Assembly (NCBI GenBank): GCA_024280375.1
Contig: JAJRQF010000035.1
Span: 168,151-232,150, forward strand
Reading direction: 5' to 3'
Length of the DNA: 64,000 nucleotides
Source: Alphaproteobacteria bacterium
GTDB lineage: Bacteria > Pseudomonadota > Alphaproteobacteria > Rhizobiales > Rhizobiaceae
Both the position numbers and the translations under genes were made by a program. Each line of letters opens with the position of its first letter. Position 1 is the first letter of the stretch. Below, in pieces: positions 41,002-49,288 of the stretch. The notes beneath the pieces are model-generated. The model saw only the letters and a program-made list of their open reading frames with translations. It ran no database searches and was not told the origin of the DNA.

Positions 41002-42540
41002 ATGAGCAAGTCTCCGCCTATCATTGCAGCAAAATCACCTATAAAAGTCGAACTTGAAGCTGGTAAAAACTATTATTGGTGCCGATGTGGCAAGTCGGCA
41101 AACCAACCATTTTGCGATGGTGCACATGCGGGCGGTGATATTACACCGATGAAATTTACAGCCGACAAATCTGGCGCAGCTGCATTGTGTCAATGTAAAG
41201 CCAGTGGAAATGCTCCCTTTTGCGATGGCACCCATGCAAGCCTTGGTGATTTGTCGGTGGGTGATGCGGCACCAGCACCAAAATCAGAATTGCCGGCCGC
41301 TGTACCAACGCCAGAGGAACCCACTGTGGCGCGTATCCACGAGCTTGCTCGCGATGGGCTGTCCAAACTTGGCCATCACGGTGAAATGGGTGCGATGGGT
41401 GTGCCGCGCAAAGACCTGCCGCACTGGGACGACATTCAAATCCTACCGGCACAAATGGCGCGCAAACCATTGCTGGACGACGTGTCCGTATCAACGTCTG
41501 TTATTATAGGGCCACGTGCTAAAAAGCCGTTGCAATTGGATATACCCCTATTTGTTTCAGATATGAGTTTTGGCGCATTGTCTGAAGAGGCAAAGGTGGC
41601 ACTTGCTCGCGGCGCAGAATTAGCGGGCACGGGTATCTGTTCAGGCGAAGGCGGTATGCTGGCCGAGGAACAGGCAGAAAATGCGCGTTATTTTTACGAG
41701 CTGGCCTCGGCAAAATTTGGCTGGAAACCAGAACTGGTAGAACGGGTTCAGGCGTTCCATTTCAAGGGTGGTCAGGGCGCGAAAACCGGTACTGGCGGGC
41801 ATCTGCCCGGCGATAAGGTGCGGGGCAAAATTGCCGATGTCCGCGGCCTTGAGCCGGGGCAAAGCGCCATTTCGCCCGCAACTTTCCCGGATTTACAAAC
41901 ACCTGCAGATTTTCGAAAAGTAGCCGATGAAGTGCGTGAACGATCCGGTGGCATACCCATTGGTTTCAAGCTGTCGGCTAACCATATCGAAGATGACATT
42001 GATTTTGCGCTCGAAGCCAGTGCAGATTACATCATCCTCGATGGCCGTGGCGGTGGTACAGGTGCAGCCCCGCTAATTTTCCGCGATCATATTTCGGTTC
42101 CAACCATTCCAGCGTTAGCACGCGCCCGCAAACATCTGGATGCTAAAACCGGCCGCGAGGTGACGTTGATTATCACAGGCGGCCTGCGGGTGGCCGAAGA
42201 CTTTGCCAAGGCAATGGCGTTGGGGGCTGATGCAATTGCCCTTAGCAATTCCGCCATGCAGGCGGTCGGGTGCATCGCTGCGCGTATGTGTAATTCCAAC
42301 AATTGTCCGGTTGGCATCGCCACCCAAAAACCAGAGTTGCGAAAACGTTTACATGTTCAGCCCGCAGCCGAGAAACTCGCGCGTTACTTTGGTGCGTCAA
42401 CTGAGCTGATGCAGGTATTGGCGCGGGCCTGTGGGCATTCAAGCCTTTCAGATTTTACCCATCACGACATTACCACCTGGAAACGCGAGATGGCTGATCT
42501 TAGCGGCGTGCGCTTTGCAGGCCTGGGCATAGGGAGTTGA
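41002..42540 (+). CDS. Fusion of two CDGSH iron-sulfur modules to a glutamate-synthase FMN domain
   Basis: A 512-residue protein. The N-terminus holds two CDGSH motifs: C27-x-C29...C38-D-G-A-H42 and C63-x-C65...C74-D-G-T-H78, each able to bind one labile [2Fe-2S] cluster. From about residue 110 on it is a GltS-type FMN barrel (PLFVSDMSFGALSEEAKVALARGAELAGTGICSGEGGM; LSNSAMQAVGCIAARMCNSNNCPVGIATQ, with the 3Fe-4S-type cysteine stretch). No amidotransferase domain is present, so it is not a full glutamate synthase. It is first gene of a four-gene run. Likely role: redox enzyme using FMN and Fe-S; substrate unknown. Confidence 0.82.
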   Translation: MSKSPPIIAAKSPIKVELEAGKNYYWCRCGKSANQPFCDGAHAGGDITPMKFTADKSGAAALCQCKASGNAPFCDGTHASLGDLSVGDAAPAPKSELPAAVPTPEEPTVARIHELARDGLSKLGHHGEMGAMGVPRKDLPHWDDIQILPAQMARKPLLDDVSVSTSVIIGPRAKKPLQLDIPLFVSDMSFGALSEEAKVALARGAELAGTGICSGEGGMLAEEQAENARYFYELASAKFGWKPELVERVQAFHFKGGQGAKTGTGGHLPGDKVRGKIADVRGLEPGQSAISPATFPDLQTPADFRKVADEVRERSGGIPIGFKLSANHIEDDIDFALEASADYIILDGRGGGTGAAPLIFRDHISVPTIPALARARKHLDAKTGREVTLIITGGLRVAEDFAKAMALGADAIALSNSAMQAVGCIAARMCNSNNCPVGIATQKPELRKRLHVQPAAEKLARYFGASTELMQVLARACGHSSLSDFTHHDITTWKREMADLSGVRFAGLGIGS

Positions 42541-42545
42541 TCAAA

Positions 42546-43142
42546 ATGTGGGACAAACGATATAGTGACAAAAGCTATGTATACGGAACTGAACCAAACG
42601 ACTTCCTGCGCGATCAGGCAAACAGCTTGCCGATCGGAGATACTTTGTGCCTTGGTGAAGGCGAGGGGAGAAACGCTGTCTTTCTTGCCGGACTGGGGCA
42701 CAAGGTTATGGCTTTGGATGCTTCTGCAACGGGGCTGGCAAAAGCACAAAAACTGGCGATACAACGTGGAGTAAAGATTGAAACCATCCATGCAGATTTG
42801 GCCAATTACGAACTTGAGGCGAACCGTTGGGATGTAATTGTTGCGATCTATTGTCACCTGCCGCCGCCTTTGCGAATGAGAGTGCATGGTCAAATCGCCC
42901 AATCACTTCGCCCGGGTGGTATCTTTATCCTTGAAGCATTTACACCCCGTCAGCTGGAATTTAAAACCGGCGGTCCACCAGTTGTGGAAATGATGATGGA
43001 CCTTGAAGGTTTGAGAAATGAGTTAACTGGATTGGATTTCGACATTGGTCAGGAATTGGTCCGCGAAGTGCATGAAGGTACGCACCACAATGGAACTTCG
43101 GCCGTTGTTCAACTCGTTGCCCGTAAGCTCTTGGCAGAATAA
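42546..43142 (+). CDS. Class I SAM-dependent methyltransferase (TehB-like)
   Basis: A 198-residue methyltransferase from ATG 42546 (GGGAG upstream; a TTG at 42537 is possible). The SAM motif CLGEGEGRNAVFLAGLGHKVMALDAS is followed by DVIVAIYCHLPPPLRMRVHGQIAQSLRPGGIFILEAF. It resembles the small tellurite/thiopurine-type methyltransferases that act on electrophiles or metalloids. It lies 5 bp after the CDGSH-GltS stop and 2 bp before the hemerythrin gene. Confidence 0.82.
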   Translation: MWDKRYSDKSYVYGTEPNDFLRDQANSLPIGDTLCLGEGEGRNAVFLAGLGHKVMALDASATGLAKAQKLAIQRGVKIETIHADLANYELEANRWDVIVAIYCHLPPPLRMRVHGQIAQSLRPGGIFILEAFTPRQLEFKTGGPPVVEMMMDLEGLRNELTGLDFDIGQELVREVHEGTHHNGTSAVVQLVARKLLAE

Positions 43143-43144
43143 TA

Positions 43145-43711
43145 ATGACGCAAGGTTTTGATATTCGAACAGAAGGCATGCCGGAGGAAATGCAACTTTT
43201 GCTGCGTACCTATCCTCGCGATGACTGGGAGGCGCATCCGGGCTTCAAGGAAATGACAAGGCACTGGCTGGGTGCGCACCAGAGTTTCAGGCGGCTTGGT
43301 AAATTTTTGCGAACCGAGACAGAAAACTATTTGGACAAAACCAGCACTCAACGCGATTATGCTGCGCGCTTTCGCAACTATGGGGGTATTTTGGTTGGAA
43401 ACCTTCACGGCCATCACGGCTGGGAGGATCTTAGCTATTTCCCCGAACTTTCCGCGGCCGATCCGCGCTTTGATGCAGGGCTGGAAATATTGGAAAAAGA
43501 TCACGCAGCGCTGGATGTTGTGTTGGAAAGTTTCACAGATACTGCCAATCGTATGTTAAGACTGATCCATAAGAATGAACCTTCAGCGTTTGATGAAGCC
43601 GGTAAACTACATGGTACAATTGAAACGATTGAGACCTTTTTGCAGCGCCATCTGAGCGATGAGGAAGAACTCGCGGTGCCGATAATCCTTCATCATCGTT
43701 TGCGCGGATAA
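43145..43711 (+). CDS. Hemerythrin-domain protein
   Basis: A 188-residue helical protein with hemerythrin-like metal ligands: H-Q in LGAHQSF, HHGWEDLSYFPEL, EKDHAALD, KLHGTIETIETFLQRHLSDEEEL. It resembles the HHE-type proteins that carry a di-iron site and bind O2 or NO, or help repair Fe-S clusters. It is soluble and cytosolic. It sits between the methyltransferase and glutathionyl-hydroquinone reductase, which fits protection of Fe-S or thiol proteins. Confidence 0.78.
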   Translation: MTQGFDIRTEGMPEEMQLLLRTYPRDDWEAHPGFKEMTRHWLGAHQSFRRLGKFLRTETENYLDKTSTQRDYAARFRNYGGILVGNLHGHHGWEDLSYFPELSAADPRFDAGLEILEKDHAALDVVLESFTDTANRMLRLIHKNEPSAFDEAGKLHGTIETIETFLQRHLSDEEELAVPIILHHRLRG

Positions 43712-43730
43712 CAGGCAGGGAATTCAGAAT

Positions 43731-44795
43731 TTGACCAAAAACGAAAAACCAACAATTACTACTTTGGGCAATATATCGGTCGAAGAATCTCAAGCTGGAG
43801 CCGCTGATCGTCGAAAAAAGGGTGAGTTTGTGCGAGGCATAAGCGGCTTTCGCAGTGTAATTGGTGAAGACCTTGATTTCCCGCCAGAGCCAGATCGTTA
43901 TCATTTGTTTGTTGCGTTCAACTGCCCGTGGTGTCATCGCGTTACCTTGGCGCGCAATGTTCTGGGATTGCAGGATAGCATCACTATGGACGTAGCTTTC
44001 CCCGGGCGCACAAACGAAGATGATCCGGTTGAAGCCAACCGTTGGGAGTTCAATCCGCAGCGAATTGCATCGCTCACGGGAACAACTTTGCCCGAATGCA
44101 CCTTAGAGACGGCAACTGGGCAGAGCTTTCGCCTTGCGATTGAAATTTATCAGGCAGAGGGATCAAAAGAAGCCAGTGTTCCCATTCTTTATGACAAGAA
44201 AACCAAACGTATCGTTGCCAATGAAAGCGCCGACATAATTCGTATGTTGAACAAGCAGGCGAGCGCTTTAGGCAGTACGATCACAGAAAGCGTGCGACCG
44301 AACCTATATCCGCTTGGCGATGAAAACCAGAAAATGCGTGCCGAAATAGATCAGCTTAACGATCAGATTTACGTCAATATCAACAATGGAGCCTACAAGG
44401 CAGGTTTTTCTTCACAGCAGGATGTTTATGCGACTTCATTCAAAAACTATTTTGATACGCTGGATGTGCTTGAAAAGCGCTTGGCCGACAATCGACCATT
44501 TTTAACCGGTGATAGCTTCACCGAGGTTGACCTGCGCCTTTTCCCAACGCTCTATCGGCATGATCCGGTTTATTATGTTCGCATGAAACTTAACGGCGCG
44601 CGCATTCTGGATTACCCGAACCTTTGGCGTTGGCTCTGCCGCGTATATGCGCTGCCAGGTGTGGCCGCGAGCAATTCACTGGTTCACTGCCGCCAGGGCT
44701 ATTTTGGCCGGTCCTGGAATAATGTAGTCCCCCTTGGGCCTTTGAAGCCGATGGCCTATCCTGATGCCTATGAGCACCCGGAATTGGCAGTGTAG
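43731..44795 (+). CDS. Glutathionyl-hydroquinone reductase (GST Xi class)
   Basis: A 354-residue protein of the YqjG/EcmG class. It has an active-site CPWCHR motif (C65-P-W-C68), a GST-like alpha-helical C-terminal half and YHLFVAFNCPWCH typical of the family. These enzymes reduce glutathionyl-hydroquinones or quinone-thiol adducts. The start is TTG 43731 with CAGGGAA upstream. It is the last gene of the operon with the CDGSH-GltS, methyltransferase and hemerythrin genes, so the operon is probably a quinone/electrophile-stress unit. Confidence 0.87.
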   Translation: MTKNEKPTITTLGNISVEESQAGAADRRKKGEFVRGISGFRSVIGEDLDFPPEPDRYHLFVAFNCPWCHRVTLARNVLGLQDSITMDVAFPGRTNEDDPVEANRWEFNPQRIASLTGTTLPECTLETATGQSFRLAIEIYQAEGSKEASVPILYDKKTKRIVANESADIIRMLNKQASALGSTITESVRPNLYPLGDENQKMRAEIDQLNDQIYVNINNGAYKAGFSSQQDVYATSFKNYFDTLDVLEKRLADNRPFLTGDSFTEVDLRLFPTLYRHDPVYYVRMKLNGARILDYPNLWRWLCRVYALPGVAASNSLVHCRQGYFGRSWNNVVPLGPLKPMAYPDAYEHPELAV

Positions 44796-44888
44796 CTTAT
44801 TCGAAATTTAACCATTAATCCTGATGCCAATGGCAAAAGCTTCCGAACCTGTCAAAACGTTAGTCGACATCAAATTGTAATCAGGCGT

Positions 44889-45125
44889 TCATAACTTTGC
44901 CGTCACGACCCTCATGAGGCCTATCCCATTACAAAATTCAACGGATTGCTGGGGAAACAGATTAAATTGCTGAAACTCCATGCCGACTTTTTTACGCATT
45001 TCAAGTTTGTCGAGTTCAGGATCATTAACCTCCTGTCCCCCACCAAAATTGAGCCTTGTTGAATATCTTTCAGCGCATTGACCCAGCGCATTTGCGTACA
45101 ATGAAGCACAATCGCCGTTGAAGAT
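44889..45125 (-). pseudogene. Broken fragment of an amino-acid ABC transporter ATPase
   Basis: On the minus strand two reading frames each hold part of one HisP/GlnQ-type ATPase. The first frame gives VNALKDIQQGSILVG (45085-45040 region) and the second gives GGQEVNDPELDKLEMRKKVGMEFQQFNLFPQQSV. The switch of frame falls at a run of five G/C (45037-45041). Only the stretch from after Walker A to just past the Q-loop remains; the Walker A lysine, signature and Walker B are gone. The gap 44796-45487 holds nothing else recognisable except regulatory repeats before rpiR. It is close in sequence to the ATPase at 63724. Confidence 0.75.
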
Positions 45126-45404
45126 GGATCTCACTCTCACCCAATTGACCAGTACGATTTCTCCGGAATTATCCCTTGCGCCTGGTGAAATCGAAACTCT
45201 TATGAGCCGTGCCAATACAATTGCCATGAAAGTGCGCATACGTGCGGTTCGGATGGATGTTAGCGGCGTTGAGGTCAACACCGGTGGTTGGTTCACCTCG
45301 CCACATTTTGATCTGGCCAGGATCAGAGATAGCACCTCAGCACACCAGACATTTCAGAAGGCCTTCTCGGATAGGGGGTGGAGAACATCATAAATAGAAT
45401 GCAG

Positions 45405-45431
45405 TATTCCATTTGTCGCAAGAATGGAATA
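45405..45431. promoter_or_regulatory. Inverted repeat upstream of the RpiR gene, candidate IolR operator
   Basis: TATTCCATT (45405-45413) and AATGGAATA (45423-45431) form a perfect 9-bp inverted repeat with a 9-bp spacer, 57 bp before the rpiR start. A related half-site pair GAAT-gcagt-ATTC (45397-45409) overlaps it. The GGAA/TTCC theme agrees with the GGAA-N6-TTCC motif I recall for rhizobial IolR. Suggests autoregulation. Confidence 0.55.
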
Positions 45432-45487
45432 TTGTGCGGTGTTTTGAGCTGTTCTCGCAGCCAAGAAACAATTGGGATGTATGAATT

Positions 45488-46312
45488 ATGCAGGCGACTA
45501 ACACTCCTGAATCAGTTGAAGAGTTTCAAAATCGTTTAGCCGATATATCGAATACCTTACCTAAACGACTCAAGCGATGTGCTGAATATATTGCGCTGAA
45601 TACGGACCGTATTTCAATTTCTACCGTGGCTGAACTGTCTGATGCAGCAGGTGTTCAGCCCTCAGCATTCATGCGGTTTTGCCAGGAAATGGGTTTTACC
45701 GGGTTTTCTCAAATGCAGCGTCTATTTAGAGATTTCCAGTCAAAAGGATTATCCGATTACTCTGATCGGCTCGAAGATATGCGTGCAAAAGGAAGCGATA
45801 CGCCGCAAGCTCTGTTGGCTGAATTTGTCGAGGCCGGGCGAAACTCACTGGAAAGACTGGCAAAATCAATTGATGTCACGGCCCTCGAACTTGCGGTCGA
45901 TTTGCTGTCAAAAGGATCAATGATCCACATTATCGGTTTAAACAGAGCCTTCCCGGTTGCGACCTATTTAACCTATGCTTTGGAAAAAATGGAGATACCC
46001 ATTTATTTGCACGATCTGGTTGGGAAACTGGATTATCGCCATTCAATTCGTGCCGGTGACGTACTTATCGCAATTTCATTTTCGCCCTATTCGGAAGAAA
46101 CCTTAGATCTGGTTGAGCATGCTTTAATGCGAAAATGTCAAGTTATTTCAATTACTGATGCGATCACCAGTCCATTATGCCAGGCCGATATTACTTCGCT
46201 GGTTGTGCCAGAAGTTGATGTTGGTGCATTCCGTTCGCTTTCAGCGACGCTTTCACTTGCAACCGCAATAGTGGTAGCGGTTGGAGCGCGGCGGCAGGTA
46301 ATGTCAAAATAG
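45488..46312 (+). CDS. RpiR-family transcriptional regulator of inositol genes (IolR-like)
   Basis: A 274-residue regulator. The N-terminal RpiR HTH (LPKRLKRCAEYIALNTDRISISTVAELSDAAGVQPSAFMRFCQEMGFTGF) is joined to a C-terminal SIS sugar-isomerase domain (GSMIHIIGLNRAFPVATYLTYALEKM, VLIAISFSPYSEETLDLVEHA) that would bind a phosphorylated inositol product. It is followed by the iol operon after an 85-bp gap with a GGAATA/TATTC repeat, the usual arrangement of rhizobial iolR. Likely a repressor relieved by an intermediate of IolC. Confidence 0.88.
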   Translation: MQATNTPESVEEFQNRLADISNTLPKRLKRCAEYIALNTDRISISTVAELSDAAGVQPSAFMRFCQEMGFTGFSQMQRLFRDFQSKGLSDYSDRLEDMRAKGSDTPQALLAEFVEAGRNSLERLAKSIDVTALELAVDLLSKGSMIHIIGLNRAFPVATYLTYALEKMEIPIYLHDLVGKLDYRHSIRAGDVLIAISFSPYSEETLDLVEHALMRKCQVISITDAITSPLCQADITSLVVPEVDVGAFRSLSATLSLATAIVVAVGARRQVMSK

Positions 46313-46339
46313 AATAAAAATATTTTTAATTGCATTTAT

Positions 46340-46356
46340 GGAATATTTATATATTC
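46340..46356. promoter_or_regulatory. GGAATA-N6-TATTC repeat upstream of iolG, candidate IolR operator
   Basis: GAATA (46341-46345) and TATTC (46352-46356) are a perfect inverted repeat across 6 bp, with an extra G before it. It shares the GGAATA half-site with the repeat before rpiR. It lies between rpiR and the TTG start of iolG, so it could control the whole operon. An ATG at 46338 falls in this site and is not used as the start. Confidence 0.5.
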
Positions 46357-46397
46357 TACCTCTACCGCAGGCTAATCGCTGTTTTGGAGGAAAAATA

Positions 46398-47411
46398 TTG
46401 ACGCTAAGAGTTGCATTATTCGGCGCCGGCCGGATCGGACATGTCCACGCGCGGAGTATTTCAGAAAATAATCAATCGAAATTGGTGGCAATCACCGATC
46501 TGGTTCCCGATGCCGCTCAAGCGCTGGCAACTGAATTTGGTGCAACCTCAATGTCGGCCAACGATATCCTCGCTGACAGCGGTATAGACGCAATTCTTAT
46601 CGCCTCATCGACCAACACGCATGTTGATTTGATTGAGGCCGGTATTGGGGCAGGCAAAGCAGTATTCTGCGAAAAGCCAGTGGACCTGGACCTGGCCCGC
46701 GCTCGGGCCTGTCTCGACGGGGTGAGTGGGCAAAATAATCAAGTGATGATTGGTTTTAACCGTCGATTTGACCCGGATTTTGACGCGCTGAAGTCCGCAT
46801 TCGACGCTGGCGAAGTTGGCAAGGGAGAATTGCTGTCGATTACCTCATTTGATCCGGGGCCACCACCGCTTGATTATATCAAAGTAAGCGGCGGTTTGTT
46901 TCGTGATATGGCGATCCATGATTTTGACATGGCTTGCTGGCTGTTTGGCGCGGTGCCGGAAACCGTAAGTGCCATAGGCAGCTGCCTAGTTGATCCAGAA
47001 ATTGCCGCCGCAGGCGATATCGATACGGCGGTGATTACACTTCGATTTGCCGATGGGCGTATCGCCACAATTCGAAACAGCAGACGTGCGGTTTACGGGT
47101 ATGATCAGCGACTGGAGTTGTTGGGTGAAAACGGGCTTTTGTCAGCAGAAAATGTGCTGGAAAACACTGTTAGAAAATCGACTGTCGAGGGCGTTAGCAG
47201 CGCCAAACCGGAATATTTTTTCCTTGAGCGTTATATGCGGTCCTATGGAATTGGCTGGGGTATGTTTGTCGATGCAGTTCTGGACGGCAATCCGGTCCCG
47301 GTCAGCGTGGCTGACGGGGTAAACGCGCTTGCAATTGCTGAAGCGGCGGTTCTTTCGCTTGCGCAGGGCCGGGAGATTGAACTGGCACCGCTGTTAACGG
47401 AGACTGTGTGA
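46398..47411 (+). CDS. iolG: Inositol 2-dehydrogenase
   Basis: A 337-residue Gfo/Idh/MocA-family enzyme that oxidises myo-inositol to scyllo-inosose, the first step of the iol route. The Rossmann motif ALFGAGRIGHVHARSI is followed by EKPVDLDL with the catalytic Lys, and a GGLFRDMAIHDFDMACW motif with the His/Asp pair. The start is TTG 46398, with GGAGG 7 nt before it; the upstream ATG 46338 lies in the operator. It overlaps the next gene by 1 bp (TGATG). Confidence 0.9.
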   Translation: MTLRVALFGAGRIGHVHARSISENNQSKLVAITDLVPDAAQALATEFGATSMSANDILADSGIDAILIASSTNTHVDLIEAGIGAGKAVFCEKPVDLDLARARACLDGVSGQNNQVMIGFNRRFDPDFDALKSAFDAGEVGKGELLSITSFDPGPPPLDYIKVSGGLFRDMAIHDFDMACWLFGAVPETVSAIGSCLVDPEIAAAGDIDTAVITLRFADGRIATIRNSRRAVYGYDQRLELLGENGLLSAENVLENTVRKSTVEGVSSAKPEYFFLERYMRSYGIGWGMFVDAVLDGNPVPVSVADGVNALAIAEAAVLSLAQGREIELAPLLTETV

Positions 47412-48226
47412 TGGCAAGAAAGCTGGGGTGCTGCACGTGGATATTTGGTGATCAAACACTGGCCAAAACCGCGCACCTGATAAAAGAAGCTGGATTGGAT
47501 GGCGTGGAGCTGTTTGGCGACTGGAAATCCATTGATGCCAAAGAAGCCAAAAAGGTTCTTGATGGCAACGGTCTGGAGGTATTTTCAATTACACCTGCAG
47601 ATGCAGATATTTCGCACCCTGACAAGGCGCAGCGGTTGGCAGCTCTGGATTACTACAAAGGACTTGCAGATTTTACTGCTGCATTAATTGCACCGATGTT
47701 TTGTATGCACGGGCAAGTGGGGCGTATCCGTCCTGTTTCCTCCCAGAAAGAGGAAGATGCTTTGCTGGTAGAAGCCACAGCGCAAATCTGTGCGTTAGCT
47801 ACTGCCAATGGATTGAACGTCGCCTTTGAAATTTTGAACCGGTATGAAAGTCACCAAATCCGCACCGTCGCAGAAGGACTGAACTTACTTAAAGAAGTTG
47901 GTGCAAATAAACTTTCGCTTTTGGCTGACGCTTACCACATGAACATTGAAGAGGCGGATCCAGCGGCCGCATTGCGTACCGGAGGATCTTTAATTGGCCT
48001 CTATCATGCAGCCGATTCAAATCGTTGCGCAATTGGTGAAGGGCATACAGAATTTGCTTCCCAAATCTCTGCCCTTGATGAAATTCACTACAATGGCCCA
48101 ATTATTATTGAAACTGCGGTCCCAGGCGCAGATCCCTTTAACACAGATAAGGGTGCAGGGTTTCGGGACATATTGTTTCAACAGCTTGTCACGAGCAAAA
48201 AAGAATTGCGTGCATTGAGCACCTGA
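47411..48226 (+). CDS. TIM-barrel sugar isomerase/epimerase (IolI- or hydroxypyruvate-isomerase-like)
   Basis: A 271-residue AP-endonuclease-2-like barrel. LGCCTWIFGDQ at the start, EILNRYES, LADAYHMNIEEADP, and IIIETAVPGADPF carry metal-binding Glu/Asp/His. Such proteins interconvert inosose isomers (IolI) or related ketoses; substrate not certain. It overlaps iolG by 1 bp and precedes the ABC binding protein by 71 bp, so it belongs to the operon. Confidence 0.72.
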   Translation: MARKLGCCTWIFGDQTLAKTAHLIKEAGLDGVELFGDWKSIDAKEAKKVLDGNGLEVFSITPADADISHPDKAQRLAALDYYKGLADFTAALIAPMFCMHGQVGRIRPVSSQKEEDALLVEATAQICALATANGLNVAFEILNRYESHQIRTVAEGLNLLKEVGANKLSLLADAYHMNIEEADPAAALRTGGSLIGLYHAADSNRCAIGEGHTEFASQISALDEIHYNGPIIIETAVPGADPFNTDKGAGFRDILFQQLVTSKKELRALST

Positions 48227-48297
48227 AATTCAGCTTGATTGCTGGATCGCGCGGAAAGTCCGCAAACTTGAACCAAATTTCCCAGGGAGGAAAGAGA

Positions 48298-49224
48298 ATG
48301 AAACGTATATTAAAGTCAGCATTAATTGCTGCTGCTGTCGCTTTTGCCAGTCCGGCGTTAGCACAGACCATCATTGTTGTATCCCATGGTCAAGCCAATG
48401 ACCCGTTCTGGTCAGTCGTGAAAAACGGGGTGGAAGAAGCTGCAAAAGACACAGGCGCAAAGGTCAGCTATCGCGCGCCCGAAACTTTCGACATGGTGGC
48501 AATGAGCCAATTGATTGATGCGGCAGTCAATCAGGAACCTGATGGGTTGGTCGTGTCAATTCCTGATGGCGATGCACTTGGACCATCCATCAAACGGGCT
48601 GTTGCAGCTGGAATACCCGTCATTTCAATAAATTCAGGGTCTGATGTGTCAAAAAGTCTTGGTGCGTTGCTTCATGTCGGACAGGATGAGTTTGACGCTG
48701 GTAAAGCTGCAGGTGAAAAACTAGCCTCAATGGGCGGAAAAGTTGGACTCTGTGTCAACCAGGAAGTTGGTAATGTGGCACTTGATCTGCGTTGTTCTGG
48801 TTTCGCGGAAGGTTTTGGTGGGACGGTGACTGTTTTGCCAACCACCAATGATCCAACTGAAATCGAAGCCAAGGTTAAGGCCTCATTGGCATCAAATGAG
48901 AATATTGATACCATTATGGCGCTTGGTGCCGCGACTGCAGGCGAGCCGTCAGTTGCCGCCGCCAAAGCTTCAGGGCGAGCTGATAAAATTAATGTGGCAA
49001 CCTTCGATATGTCACCAGGCTTCCTGAAGTCGATTATTGCCGGTGATGCTGCTTTTGCAATCGACCAACAGCAGTTCCTGCAAGGCTATCTCTCGGTCAA
49101 TTTTCTTGCCTTGAATGCCAAATATGGTTTGATGCCAGGTGGCAATGTGCCATCAGGTCCAAACCTGATTACGGCTGACAAGGCGGCTCAGGTTGTTGAG
49201 CTTTCCGCGAAAGGCATTCGGTAG
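48298..49224 (+). CDS. Sugar-type ABC transporter binding protein, probably for inositol
   Basis: A 308-residue periplasmic binding protein (Peripla_BP_4, RbsB-like). The signal peptide MKRILKSALIAAAVAFASPALA ends near residue 22; the start ATG 48298 has GGGAGGAAA upstream. Body motifs: VVSHGQANDPFWSVVKNGVEEAAKDTGAKV, IPVISINSG, VATFDMSPGFL, AIDQQQFLQGYL. Its genes resemble FrcBCA-type systems; the neighbouring iol genes make inositol the likely substrate. A hairpin follows before the permease. Confidence 0.85.
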   Translation: MKRILKSALIAAAVAFASPALAQTIIVVSHGQANDPFWSVVKNGVEEAAKDTGAKVSYRAPETFDMVAMSQLIDAAVNQEPDGLVVSIPDGDALGPSIKRAVAAGIPVISINSGSDVSKSLGALLHVGQDEFDAGKAAGEKLASMGGKVGLCVNQEVGNVALDLRCSGFAEGFGGTVTVLPTTNDPTEIEAKVKASLASNENIDTIMALGAATAGEPSVAAAKASGRADKINVATFDMSPGFLKSIIAGDAAFAIDQQQFLQGYLSVNFLALNAKYGLMPGGNVPSGPNLITADKAAQVVELSAKGIR

Positions 49225-49242
49225 CACCGACCTGTAAAAACA

Positions 49243-49267
49243 GGCAGCACCTCTGGTTGGTGCTGCC
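49243..49267 (+). terminator. Hairpin between the inositol binding-protein and permease genes
   Basis: GGCAGCACC (49243-49251) pairs perfectly with GGTGCTGCC (49259-49267) with a 7-nt loop, 22 bp before the permease start. There is no long T-tract. It probably lets upstream binding-protein mRNA survive longer than the rest (inference). Confidence 0.65.
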
Positions 49268-49288
49268 CACATCAAAGGGAGGATTACA

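Noticed and set aside
45118..45393. A 91-codon plus-strand frame in the gap before rpiR
   Set aside because: It begins at the edge of the ATPase remnant, matches no family I know, has no ribosome site and lies in a decayed region. It is probably not a gene.
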